Shown here piece by piece: positions 1-10,230 of a stretch of 64,000 nucleotides of DNA. The notes beneath the pieces are model-generated. The model had not been told where the DNA came from. It worked only from the letters and a program-made list of their open reading frames with translations, and made no database searches. Position numbers and translations under genes: made by a program. The stretch's first letter is position 1. Each line of letters opens with the position of its first letter. This DNA is from Arion vulgaris (lineage: Eukaryota; Mollusca; Gastropoda; Stylommatophora; Arionidae): assembly GCA_020796225.1 (NCBI GenBank), contig CM036756.1, forward strand, positions 49,456,363-49,520,362. The letters are read 5' to 3'.

Positions 1-590
1 TCCGTATTTACTATAGTTATATAGTTAGGAAATGATAATATGTAAATGTTCTCCTATCGACCCTGACACAAGAGGGTTGTGGCTTCACACGTGAGAAAAG
101 GAATTGGCCCTCCTTCTTCCTGTAAACTACGACCTAGGAATTGTGAAGTGACAGGCACTCTACGGCCCGAAAAGGCTACTGGACAGTTTATTTATAATGA
201 TTAACGTGGGCATTCAAAACCATTCACATTTTCTTTCCCTTGATGAAAATGTCATTTGCCTTTCAAAAAAAATAAAAATATAATTTGTCTTTTTTTTAAA
301 ATCAGTGTCATTACTTTTGTGTTGACCACATTGAGATATACATTTTGCTGTTCGTCGGTCGTTTTTGCTTCCGGCCAGTGTTTCTCTGGAACTCAATTTA
401 GACTGGGTTTATTCAAGTGCCTTTAAGGTCGGGAGGAAATCCCACTCTGTTCGCGTGAGATTGAAAGTAAATATTTGTTGAATTGTAATAAATATAATGT
501 GAAATAGAATTATTTGTTGTCTGTGAAGCGTAGTCTCGTTAATTTGAAACATTCTGAGTATTTAACGTGCTCTGTAACCTGAACATTTGC
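1..590. other. No gene recognised
   Basis: AT-rich DNA with short T and A runs. I see no recognisable coding, RNA or repeat signature. Short open frames here have no protein-like composition. Confidence 0.5.
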
Positions 591-826
591 TGTAGCTTAA
601 GCGGTTGTGACCTCGATCATAAACCAATCGTACCTGGTTCAAATTCCGCGGCGGGCAAATTTGGAAGCAAATTAATTCTCTTGGATTTTTACGAACGATA
701 AAAATAGAACTGACTGTTCAGAAAGCAATTGCAAACTACTGAATGTATAAGTGGTGCCTAGAAAATCGTCGACTCGTTTACTGTTGTTGATGACTAAGTC
801 CTGTAAAGGATATGCTACGATTTAGA
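591..826 (+). repeat. SINE family B, copy 1 (tRNA-derived type)
   Basis: A box-A/box-B-like head (TGTAGCTTAAGCGG, then GGTTCAAATTCC about 45 bases on) is followed by a body shared with 34612-34873 (+) and 59866-60109 (-). All three share a core near CAATKGCAAACTACTGAAYGTA and end with a TCCTGTAAAGGATATGC-like segment. The GGTTCAAAT B box supports a tRNA-derived Pol III SINE. I found no clean target duplication for this copy. Confidence 0.7.
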
Positions 827-868
827 TATTAACCAGGAAATCCATATTTACGATTTGAATTATAACTA

Positions 869-2055
869 ACTAGCAGTTTTACCCGTTCTTCGCACGGGAA
901 TTTAGTTTAAATCTATTTGTAAAGTCCCTTAAAGAAACATGCCCGTTGCCTTAAAATCAGCTTCTTCCCCATTAAAATCATTACGTTTTCTCTCCATGCT
1001 TGGTTTGAACACTTTGTCGAGTGGCCACATAAGATTGAAATGCCCCTCATTCCGATTGCCAGAAAAACCTGATACAACAGAATTTCGATTCCCGTAAAAG
1101 TTGACAAATAACATTTTAAAATGTCCCTCATTCCGATTGCCAGTAAAACATGATACAACAGAATTCCCGTTCCGTGAAAGTTGACAAATAACAATTTAAA
1201 ATATCCCTCATTCCGATTGCCAGTAAAATCTGATACAACAGAGTTCCCGTGAAAGTTGACAAATAACATTTTAAAATGTCCCTCATTCCGACTGCCAGTA
1301 AAACCTGATACAACAGAATTCCCTTTCCGGAAAAAATTGACAAATAATAACTTAAAATGTCCCTCATTCCGATTACCAGTAAAACCTAATACAACAGAAT
1401 TCCTGTTCCTGTGAAAGTTGAATTTAGTTTAAATCTCGTTGTAATATTTCACCACTTTTAAAGTTACATTTGTTATCCTTTTATGCTGATCTTCTGAGCC
1501 CACATAAACTGTCCCTCATTCCGACTGCCAGTAAAACCTGATACAATAGAATTCCCGTGAAAGGTGAAAAAAATAATTGACAAATTACATTTATTCAGAT
1601 TATTAACTTATCGACGTGTTTAAAAAAATGAGGAGCGTGAGCTGTGTTTACAAAAATGTGGCTAGAACCTGAATCGAACACATTGTCTACTGCAATATAG
1701 ACGGGCAGTTATCAAATACTCTACAGAAACTTAAAGCTAAATGTTTTTACAATACCTTATAATAATAGTAACCTTATCATAGCATTATGTGACCGGAAAG
1801 TAACAACATGATCACGTTGCAGGATCGATTAAAACATGGTTAAACGAGTTCGTCAATTTATGTACACGACCATTTGCGTTAAGTTGGAATATCTTTATAG
1901 AGTCGTACAAAAAAAATCAAGTTTTATAATTTTTACCTTTGCCATCTATGAAATCTACCGTGCCAAATTTCAAGTCTGTAGGATGTCCAGATATCTTCAA
2001 ACAATTGAGACAGACATAGGTACTATTGCATTGAACTTTTGTTTTTGTATATATA
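869..2055. repeat. Unclassified ~1.2 kb dispersed repeat, copy 1
   Basis: Starts ACTAGCAGTTTTACCCG and runs to the point where the same start recurs at 2056. Its first bases form a short hairpin, CCCGTTCTTCGCACGGG. It contains an ~80-bp minisatellite near the left end and an AT-rich right part with a CATGATCACG-type block and GTCCAGATATCTTC. The second copy begins directly after it and is dismembered by later insertions. I see no transposase or RT reading frame. A non-autonomous DNA element is possible but unproven. Confidence 0.55.
1030..1425. repeat. ~80-bp minisatellite, about 5 units
   Basis: The block TCCCTCATTCCGATTGCCAG recurs at about 1040, 1122, 1202, 1277 and 1358, with one more isolated unit near 1510. 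Spacing is 75-82 bp. Each unit also carries GTAAAACCTGATACAACAG and a GTTGACAAATAA-type segment. Repeated open frames on the minus strand are by-products of this array, not a gene. The sister repeat at 2056 has only one unit, so the array grew after the copies separated or was lost from the other. Confidence 0.85.
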
Positions 2056-2644
2056 CTAGCAGTTTACCCGTTCTTCGCACTGGAAATTTAGTTTAAATCT
2101 ATTTGTTAAGTCCCTTAAAGAAACATGACACGTTACTTCAAATTCGGCTTCTTCCTCATTAAAAACAATACGTTTTCTCTCCATGCATCGGCCAGTAAAA
2201 CCTATTACAACAGAATTCCCGTTTCCGTGAAAGTTGAATTTACTTAAAATCTAGTTGTAATATTTCACCACTTTTAAAGTTACATTGGTTTTCCTTTTAC
2301 GCCGATCTTCCGAGCTCACATAAACTGTTCCTCGTTTCCAGTAAAACCTAATACAATTGAATTCCCGTGGAAGTTGAAAAATAACAATTGGAAAATTAAA
2401 TTTATTCAGATTATTAACTTATCGTCGTGTTAAAAAGAAAAGTGGCCCGGACGTGAATGGAGCGCACGTCTACTACACTGTGGGCAGGAACGCTATCAAC
2501 TACCCAACAGGGACTTGTACATAAATATGTTTAAAATACGTTATTATTATTTATAGTTATTATTAATTATTATTAAGTTATTATTAATAGTGACGTTATC
2601 ATAGCATTAAGGACTTGAGCGGAAAAAAATAATCTTTGTCAAAG
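2056..2644. repeat. Unclassified ~1.2 kb repeat, copy 2, left part
   Basis: Begins ACTAGCAGTTTACCCG and follows copy 1 (869-2055) through the TTACGTTTTCTCTCC, GCCAGTAAAACC and TTATCATAGCATTA landmarks. It is then interrupted near 2645 by a Penelope-like fragment. It resumes at about 3206 and again at 6458. Confidence 0.6.
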
Positions 2645-3205
2645 TCTGTATGTAGTATGAGGTGAAATTCGTCACTTTGTTGTATTGTGTGCTTGATAAA
2701 GGTCTTGTTGGTTTAATACTTTCGCTGCCACCGACGACAAAAGTCGGCGAAGTACCAACTCCTTTCACTCAGCCGACGACTTTTGTCGGCCGGTATGTGC
2801 CGTCGACGATGTCTTTTTTAAACGGGGAGTATCGCTTGCCGAAAACGGGATTCCGTGACGTACTACTTCCGTACTACTACGCGAAAACGACGGAATATCG
2901 TACTGTGGATAGTTATGGGGATATCAGTTACTACAATAGTTTGTGGATTATAAAGAATAGATTCCACATATAGACAAGTTAGTAGCTCATTAATATATGA
3001 ACACTATTCCATAGTTTAAAAGTCCTAAGTTTATTTTTAACGATTTTTTGAAATTGTCACTCTGAAAATTGATCATACCGAAAAATAGCATGGCACTGGG
3101 CCAGACTTTGTTGAAAAATGCGTGGCAGCGAAAGTGTTAAACGTTGCTGTATATTGTCATTATTTTTGTATTTTTTTAAAACTACCGTACTTTGTGATTA
3201 GAGGG
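2645..3205 (+). mobile_element. Penelope-like element 3' end, split by a MITE
   Basis: Bases 2665-2716 and 3137-3200 together match the non-coding 3' end of the Penelope-like element at 19687-21204 (TTCGTCA, then GCTTGATAAAGG, then CGTTGCTGTATATTGTCA, then ACTTTGTGATTA). The two halves are separated by a TTAA-flanked insertion at 2717-3136. No coding sequence remains. It sits inside copy 2 of the ~1.2 kb repeat. Confidence 0.75.
2717..3136. mobile_element. piggyBac-like MITE, 420 bp, TTAA target sites
   Basis: Ends are TACTTTCGCTGCCAC on the left and GTGGCAGCGAAAGTG on the right, an inverted repeat with one end mismatch. TTAA flanks both sides (2713-2716 and 3137-3140), the signature target of piggyBac-type elements. 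Near the left end lie two internal palindrome-like blocks, CCGACGACAAAAGTCGGC and GCCGACGACTTTTGTCGGC, that are partly inverted relative to each other. There is no transposase frame. It interrupts the Penelope 3' end. Removing it and one TTAA restores a continuous Penelope segment. Confidence 0.85.
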
Positions 3206-3320
3206 TTTCGACAAAAGTAACAACATGATCACTTGACTGGGAACGTGAAAACATGGATAGACATTTTCGGCGATTTCTATGCAGAATGACCATGTGCGTT
3301 AAGTTGGGAATATGGTTATA
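3206..3320. repeat. ~1.2 kb repeat copy 2, middle part
   Basis: AAAGTAACAACATGATCAC through GTTAAGTTGGGAATATGG matches 1798-1890 of copy 1. It stops at the (AAT)n tail of the RTE element that begins at 3321. Confidence 0.7.
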
Positions 3321-3466
3321 ATAATAATAATAATTCCTCTCGTACCATTATACGTTACATAGGACCTGCGAGTAATTTCTCCATACCGCTCTATCCTTGG
3401 CAACTCGCTCAATCTCCTCCATGGAACTGAGACCAATATTTCCTACCTCTCTCAGCAAAGTTCGTT

Positions 3467-5133
3467 TCAGGTCTCTTTAGGTCGACCTCTCTTTCTTGAG
3501 CCCTTTGCATCGCACTTCAATGCCTGCTTTGATATTCTTTGATCATTTCTTCTCAAGGTGTGTCCAACATATCTCCATCTTCTCTTTCTTATAACAGTTG
3601 TCACTAGTGGTTGAGCAGACACTTTTCTGGTTTCATCACTTCTCCTGAATTCATTCCATTTTATATTCATTATTTTTCACAATCTATTTTCAAATGCATT
3701 CAACTTGCTTTTTATATCTTTAGTCATTTTCCAACTCTCGCTAGCATATGTTAGGATTGATAAAACATTTGAATTGAAAATTCGTAATTTAGTTTTAATA
3801 CTAAATAACTTGCAGTTCCATATTTTATTTAGACTTGTTAAAGCTGATGTTGCTTTGCCAATTCGTATCATAATTTCTTTTTAACATTTCTTGTGCAATC
3901 AAAATTGCTACCTAAATAGGTGAACTGCTCTGTTATTTTATCATTTTAGATTCCAGTGTGTATCTGCATTACTTGCCATAGGTGTCTTTATTATATTTTT
4001 TTTTTCATAGTTTATCTGCAGTCCAACTTTTGATGTTATAGATGACAAGTTGTCTGTTTTTCTTTGCATATCTTGGTTGTTTCTACTTACAAGGCAATAT
4101 CATCTGCAAAATCCAAATCTTCTAGTTGACTATTTTCTACCCAATCGATGCCTTTCGCCCCTGCAACATTTTTGCATCTCCCAGTCAATGCACCCAAACA
4201 ATAGCGGAGATAGAATACAGCTTTGCTTTACTCCGGTTTCAACCATAAACTAGTCGCTGTGTCCACCATCAGTGTAAACTGCACACTGTGAACCATCATA
4301 GAGGCTCTTAATAATGTTTATTATTTTGTCTGGTATTCCATAGCATCTCAGAATATTCCACAGAGAGATTCTGTGTAGACTATCAAAGGCTTTTTTAAAT
4401 CGATGAAATTTAGTACAAGTGGTTGTTTCTTCTCAATGTGTTCCTCCAAAATTAGTCGTAGGGTAATTATTTGGTCTAAGCAGCGTCTCCTAGGTCTAAA
4501 ACCAGCTTGTTCTTCTCTCAGGGTTGTGTCCACTGCTCCTTTGATTCTATTAAGAATGATTTTGCAGAAAGTCTTGGTCATGACTGATAATAGGGTGATC
4601 CCTGTCCAGTTCCAATTTTTATATCACTTTTGGGGATCTTAACAATTATTCCCTTTTTCCATTGATCTGGGACAGTTTCTTCTTCCCATACTTTATTAAA
4701 TAGTTCTTGCACCTGGCTAATAGTTGTATCATCAGCCGCTTTGAGCATTTCTGCAGTAATGTTGTCATCACCCTAAGCCTTATTGTTTATCAAGGAATGG
4801 ATGCCTCCTTGACCTCAGCTACACTTATCATTTCTTCGTTAATTGGTAGAGAGCTGTTTCTTGCCTCTTCGTCAAACTTGAGAAGTACTGGTGGATCAGG
4901 TCTATTTAATATTTCTTCAAAATGTTCTGCCCATCTTTCTTCTGCTCGGTATCTGATGTTAGAACTTTACCATCTTTACTCTTGATTGGGCCACCCTTTG
5001 AAACAAAAGTTCCAGTAAGTTGTTTTAGTGTATTGTATAATATTTTACTGTTTCCAGTCTTAGCTGCCTTTCCCCCTTCTTCAGCCAGTCGATGAACATA
5101 TGATCTTTTATCTCTTCTAGCCGCTCTTTTCAC
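3467..5133 (-). pseudogene. RTE reverse transcriptase (broken)
   Basis: RNA-directed DNA polymerase domain of the RTE element. In sense order I see a lysine/arginine-rich linker (KRAARRDKRSYVHRLAEEGG), the EEQAGFRPRRRCLDQIITL block typical of RT motif 1-2, FIDLKKP where intact copies read LKKA, then a thumb and C-terminal part (VLSILTYASESWKMT; RRRWRYVGHTLRRND). The FADD catalytic motif lies in decayed sequence near 4100. Stops and frameshifts separate the pieces (3467-3670, 3677-3871, 4348-4581, 4906-5133), so no functional protein is expected. Confidence 0.85.
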
Positions 5134-5440
5134 TCCTTGTCTTTTAGTCTATATTCCTCTTTAGCTTGGATTTCATCTGTTGCATTCTTAGTATTAAATA
5201 TCGCTAGTTTCATCTGTCTTCTTTCTTGAATGCATTTTCAGGTATCATCGCTTATCCAGGGTTTTCCGTCTTTCGTCTTTAATCCTGCGCTATTAATTGC
5301 TGCCCCCAATAGTGTGTCCTTTATCTTAGTCCATTTGTCTTCAATGCTCTGTTCATTTTCACCATTGAGTAACTCGAACCTATTCTTAAGTTAGAGCTGA
5401 TTTTCCTCTTTTACTTCTTCATTGTGTAGCCTTTGACTGT

Positions 5441-6432
5441 CTATTCGCAGTTGTTCTTTTTAGTATGGTGAATTTTCAATTTCAGTTTCAATTTACTTAT
5501 GCATAAATTATGATCACTTCCTACATCAGCCCCTCTGTATGCTCGGACTTCCAGCAATGATGTTCTAAATTGTGTATTTATGCACATATGGTCAATCTGA
5601 ATCCTGGTCACTCCAAATGGTGAGTGCCAAGTGAGTTTATGAATTTCCTTATGTGCAAAGATGGTACCTCCAATTACTAAGTTTGACAGCATACATAACT
5701 CCGCCAGTCTTTCTCCATTCTCATTCATTGTGTTTATTCCTTGTTCTCCTATAGCTCTATCTACCCCTAAATTATCACTTCCAACCTTTGCATTAAAATC
5801 CCCCATTACTACTAACAGGTCATGTTTTTGGGTCTTATTAATTTGATCTTGTTGTTGCTCATAAAATGTGTCTTTCTTGTCATCGTCGGCCTCGTTTGTT
5901 GGTGCATAACACTGCAGTATTGTCATATTGACATGCCTGGTACTGAAGTGGACTCTAATTATCCGACTCGATTTGGGTTTCCATTCTAACATGCTCTTTC
6001 TACTCTAGGTGTCATCATTATACCCACTCCTTCAAAATGCTTACCATCTTCTCTCCTTGAATATATGAAAGTTAATCCACTAACTACTCTTCTATCTGTT
6101 CCATGCCATCTCACCTCACTTAACCCCAGTATGTCTAGCTCGTATCTCTTCATTTCTTCTGCAATTTGGGCTGATTTTGCAGCCGTGGCCATCATTCTCA
6201 CATTCCAAAATCCAATCTTATTGTGTGTTTTTGAGCCAAGTAATGTACGAGTCGGGTTGCTGACTTCCGCAAAGCGGCTTTCATCAGAAACCGTCATTGA
6301 TGCACTAGGTGTACCGCACACCACCAGGCTTGTCGATTTACCCGTATGGCGTCGTTTCTTGCAATTTTCTGTAGCTCTTTCAATTTCTTGTGATGAGGTA
6401 GCTGGCCTCACGCACAAGTCCTCCTCTTTCAT
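5441..6432 (-). pseudogene. RTE APE-type endonuclease (two overlapping frames)
   Basis: The N-terminal endonuclease of the RTE polyprotein, annotated in many animal genomes as craniofacial development protein 2-like. The first frame (5986-6432) has NKIGFWNVRMM near its middle, then LDILGLSEVRWHG with the catalytic Glu. The second (5441-5992) has LQCYAPTNEADDD, LLVVMGDFNAKVGSD with the catalytic Asp-Phe-Asn, and GSDHNLCISKLKLKLK with the terminal SDH. A single frameshift near 5990 separates them, so this copy nearly keeps the domain. Known role: nicks target DNA to prime reverse transcription. Confidence 0.88.
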
Positions 6433-6457
6433 CCGAGCTTGGAACCGGCATTGTCAG

Positions 6458-6622
6458 AGTTATAGAAAGGAACAAATAGTTCAGTTTGATAATTTTTCCC
6501 TCTTCGTATCTATGAAAGCCACCTTCTTGTCAAATTTCAAGTCCGTAGGATGTCCAGATTTCTTCAAACAATTGGGACAGACATAAAATTCCATTGATCT
6601 TTGTCTTATATATATATATATA
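6458..6622. repeat. ~1.2 kb repeat copy 2, right part
   Basis: TTATAGAAAGG through GTCCAGATTTCTTCAAACAA matches 1893-2040 of copy 1 and ends in (TA)n. This shows that the 3.1 kb RTE at 3321-6457 inserted into this repeat. The mariner follows directly in the TA run. Confidence 0.7.
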
Positions 6623-7561
6623 CGAGGCGCATTGAAAAGTAATGCCTCAAGTCCATAACTTTGTTAATATACATAATTTACAAATGAAACATACATTTTC
6701 AGAAAGCTTGAGATGTCCACTACATAATAGAGTCATTATTTTCGACATAGTCACCTCCACGTTCCACACACACACGCCAACGTCGAACTAGTTGTTGCAT
6801 CCCGTCGAAGAAAAATCTGATGATTTTCACGAAGCCAGCCAGGTACGCACATCTGCTGCCACATCCTCGTCAGAAGCATATCTGTTTCCCTTGAGATGTT
6901 CCTGAGCTTTGGGAACAGGAAAAAGTCACAAGGTGCCAAATCGTGGCTATATGGTGGGTGCGCTAAAATGTCGTCAAAATTGAGACGCTCTAATGCTGCC
7001 GCTGTGTGTCTACTGGTGTGTGGACGAGCATTGTCATGTTGAAGGACTGCGTGTTTTCCAGGACGAACACATAGCAGTCTTGCCCGTAGTTTCTTCATCG
7101 TTTCCACATACTGATCAGAATTGACAGTATTGCCGCGTTCCAAAAATTCTGTGTGGATTACGCCCTTGCAGTCCCAAACAATGGTCATCAAAACTTTTCC
7201 CGCTGACGCGACAGTTTTGAATTTTTGGTGGTGCCTGTATTCCATAGACTGGCGCTTGTTTTCAGGGTCGTAATGATGCACCCATGACTCATCGCCAGTG
7301 ACAATTCGGCAGATAAAGTCATCGCCTTCTCGTTCATATCGCATCAGGTGTTCCTGACACGCCTAATGTCATCAGATTTTTTCTTCGACGGGATGCAACA
7401 ACTAGTTCGACGTTGGCGTGTGTGTGTGGAGGTGACTATGTCGAAAAATAATGACTATTGTGTAGTGGACATCTCAAGCTTTCTGAAAATGTATGTTTCA
7501 TTTGCAAATTAATGTATATTAACAAAGTTATGGACTTGAGGCTATTTTCAATGCGCCCTCG
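6623..7561 (-). mobile_element. mariner-family transposon with ~190-bp inverted arms
   Basis: The outer ends are CGAGGCGCATTGAAAA (left) and TTTTCAATGCGCCCTCG (right), each abutting TA inside TATATA runs, as expected for Tc1/mariner insertion. Unlike a normal ~1.3 kb mariner with short inverted repeats, the left ~195 bp recurs inverted at about 7370-7561. The left arm includes the coding end of the transposase, so a copy of that coding end now replaces the missing 5' part of the gene. This is a fold-back derivative that cannot be autonomous. Confidence 0.9.
6751..7344 (-). pseudogene. mariner transposase, C-terminal two thirds
   Basis: A 197-residue open frame matching the catalytic domain of mariner (SETMAR-like) transposases, which cut and paste their element at TA sites. 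The first acidic residue is in VTGDESWVHH, the second in LQHDNARPHTS, the third in SHDLAPCDFFLFPKL. By hand count 35 residues lie between the second and third Asp. The mariner family normally has 34, so one residue may be extra in the LNFDDIL stretch. The N-terminal helix-turn-helix region (about 150 residues) is absent because the element's right arm is an inverted copy of its left end. The displayed start is only the first in-frame Met. Confidence 0.9.
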
Positions 7562-7575
7562 TATATATATATATT

Positions 7576-7764
7576 GACGTCTGCCCAACGTGTTCGTAGC
7601 GCGTTGGACTAGGGGTGACTATCCTCTGTGTGCTGGTTCAAATCCTCGGGATGGCAGAAAAAGCCACAGATTCACGGTGTTCGTGGCACCGAACCGAAGG
7701 GTTACGATGTCCTTGGCACCGAGCCGAAGAGCTGAAAGCTCATGGCTTCTGGATCGGGAAAAAA
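7576..7764 (+). repeat. SINE family A, copy 1 (tRNA-derived)
   Basis: The head reads GTTCGTAGCGCGTTGGACTA (box A-like), then GGTTCAAATCC (box B), typical of a tRNA-derived Pol III promoter. The body has two near-repeats of TTCGTGGCACCGAACCGAAGG / TTGGCACCGAGCCGAAGAG and ends GGATCGGGAAAAAA. The same family is at 24583-24783, 34331-34534 and, degraded and inverted, 15930-16115. Confidence 0.85.
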
Positions 7765-8080
7765 TATATGTATATTAGGTAGATAGATTATCTGATGCTG
7801 AAGTGATAGCTTATCATCGAATAGTGTGAATGAAGAATCCAGCTGTGTATAAGCAGACCATTGCAAGTGTATTGACACCGACCTCATTCCCCATCTTATC
7901 CGATTTTGTTGGTTCGGTCAACTTTCTAAACGTTTAAATTCCAATATTATTTCAGTCACTCAGAGATTGTCATTACCTACAAGCCTGGAATCTATATCAA
8001 TATGTATGTAATAGTTCGATGGCTGAATAGGCTTTGTGACTTGTAGTCATCCGGTAGCAGTCTCTGTTTTTCTGATTATA

Positions 8081-8157
8081 CAGGTGTTCAAGATAAAAGT
8101 AGCCCGATTGACAAATCAAAACTTGCCAATCGGCCTACTTTTATCTTGAACACCCTG
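8081..8157. mobile_element. 77-bp fold-back MITE with TA target sites
   Basis: Almost a perfect hairpin. CAGGTGTTCAAGATAAAAG on the left is mirrored by CTTTTATCTTGAACACCCTG on the right, with CCGATTG/CAATCGG continuing the arms and only ~20 bases in the loop. TA flanks both ends (8079-8080; 8158-8159). Both arms match the right end of the 652-bp relative at 47273-47924, so this copy seems to be two right ends joined head to head. Confidence 0.88.
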
Positions 8158-8159
8158 TA

Positions 8160-8680
8160 GAAGAGATCTTTACTAGTCTTACAGTTGTTGATAAATGGGT
8201 ACGTTCTAGTTAAGTTGAGTTTGTCCAGAGCCAACTATAAACTACTATAGCCTGGCTGTGGTTTGTCCCTTTGCGAATTGGGGCCCTTTGTCAGGATGAC
8301 TGATATTGTAACATTTAGGTGAATATTATAGTCTGGGTTGAGCAGAAAGTACTCTTGAAAAATGGTGCATTCAAAACAGGTAAGCTACTAACATGTGTTA
8401 TACACCCCTTTCATTCTTCATCAGAAGAATCGTAATCTTATATATCAACATAAAACGTTTCTTCAATTGAGAGGTCTTACTCTACTATATTTCTGTCTAA
8501 TGTTATCATGTTTTAAAACATGTAGTAATCTATGCCACAGTTACAATCCTCGACTATTTAATATATATAGATATTATGACTAACTCACAGAACTCCTCTC
8601 ACTGTACTCTTATTAAAGACTCTTATCAAACTCGCATCAATATTAACGTATATGAGGCTTTGACTGTCTTGTAAAGCTCT
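8160..8680. other. No gene recognised
   Basis: An AGCCAACTATAAAC block near 8230 recurs near 47410 inside the larger MITE relative, so part of this stretch may be MITE-derived. Otherwise no features seen. Confidence 0.4.
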
Positions 8681-10230
8681 TGTAAAGGACAGTGAAGAAA
8701 CAGAACCATATATATTGATCCAAGAAATTGAAACAGCAATAAGAACGCCAAACAACAAATCATCAGGTGCAGATGGCATACCCAACGAAGCAATAGGCAT
8801 ATTGCATGCAAAGAAATAGGTGTAAAATGGTTAAATAGAATATCCACAGCCGCTTGGACAGAAAGAAAAGTTCCAGATGACTGGCAAAAATCAGTAATAG
8901 TCCCATTATGGAAAATAAAGGCAATAAAAGAGAATGCGAAACATACAGAGGCATTTCACTATTAAGCCACACTGGTAAAATATACGCAAAATAATTAGAA
9001 CACCGTATAAGAGACATCGCTGACCCACAAATAAGCCCCTCACAGTTTGGATTTAGAAGAGGAGTGGATGCACAGACGCACCATTCACTCTGAGACAACT
9101 GAGTGAAAAACAATAGAATATAACAAAGAGCTACACTTATTATTCAACGATCAAGAAAAGGCATTTGACAGAATAGATAGAAATATTCTATGGGAAACAC
9201 TAGAAAACTATGGGATCAAGGGACAACTGCTAGACAATATCAGAGCAATATACACAAATAGCCACAGTGTGATAACAGACGGAATGACAGACTCATTCGA
9301 AACAAAAATCAGGAGTAAGACAGGGTTGTGTGCTCTCACCTCTTCTCTTCAACAAATATATAGACAGAATAGTGAAAGAGGCACAGTGCGAAAAAGACCT
9401 TATTGACATAGACAATAATCACGACGATCAATTAAACAACTAAATCAACGAATTGCTTTTTGCGGACGACCAAAGTAATCTATGAAGATTAAGATCAGCT
9501 ACATCACATGAATTCATTGCTAATAGCAACATGAAAATCAACAAACAAAAGACCGAGACCATGAAAATCAGCAGAACACCAGCCAAGCAAACGTACAAAT
9601 AGATAACACCAGAGTAAAGCAAGTTTCCGAATTCAAATATTTAGCAGTATTTTTACAGAGGACGTAAAACTCGATAGAGAAATAGAGACAAGGTGTCAAA
9701 AGCAAATGCAGTGACCTACCAGCTGGCACCATTACTACAACACCCAAAGATCAAGATGGAAGATGGAACTGAAAAGACAGATGATAAAAAGTATTTTCCT
9801 ACCAACCCTTTGTTACCAGTGCCAAACTTGGTCTCTTACAGCAACACATCACAGAAAGCTCACACGTGAAATGAAATGCTTGAGGAAGGCAGTGGAGTCA
9901 CCAGGAAAGACAAGACTACGAAATGAGGACATCAGAAGCAGAGTGGGCATAACTTCGTGCACCGAATACATCGAAAGACAACAAATGCAGTGGTTTGGAC
10001 ATTTAATGAGAATGAAATACAACCAACCACCAATAGCAGCATACAATACAATAAAAAGAGATCGGGTACTAGAGCTAAGGGAAGACCAAGAAAAGATTGA
10101 TAGACATTATCAAGATCACACTACATAAAAACGGATACAACACAACAAGGGCAACTCATCTAGCTCTAGAAGCACAATTAAAGCTCCCATCTCTACGCTT
10201 AACGGCAAGAGTGGACAGCCAACTACATCT
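8681..10230 (+). pseudogene. Decayed LINE reverse transcriptase, + strand
   Basis: Broken frames read through an RT domain in order. KSSGADGIPNEAIG lies near 8760. KAFDRIDRNILWETLENYG lies near 9160. SGVRQGCVLSPLLFNKYIDRI-like is near 9310 across a frameshift. LLFADD is near 9455. A KQVSEFKYL / EIETR-type C-terminal block is near 9620-9690. The last clean frame (9763-10128, 121 residues) contains FLPTLCYQCQTWSLT and RQQMQWFGHLMRM, the usual C-terminal region of RTE/R1-like LINE proteins. The 5' half with an endonuclease is missing. Related C-terminal pieces occur at 36720-36918 and 43140-43760. Confidence 0.75.

Larger units (their letters stand above)
3321..6457 (-). mobile_element. RTE-clade LINE, essentially full length
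   Basis: A 3.1 kb non-LTR retrotransposon on the minus strand. Its 3' tail is a trinucleotide run (ATAATAATAATAATAAT) at 3321, and its 5' end CTCTGACAATGCCGG is at 6457. The order in sense is APE endonuclease, linker, then reverse transcriptase ending in a C-terminal RRRWRYVGHTLRRND-like segment. GTTATA flanks both ends (3315-3320; 6458-6463), a short target duplication inside the ~1.2 kb repeat. The frame is broken in several places. Other members lie at 40259-43127, 52288-52700 and 60504-61737, and they agree closely. Confidence 0.9.

Noticed and set aside
913..1367. Repetitive minus-strand open frames resembling a repeat protein
   Set aside because: They follow the ~80-bp minisatellite, and the sister repeat copy has no such frame.
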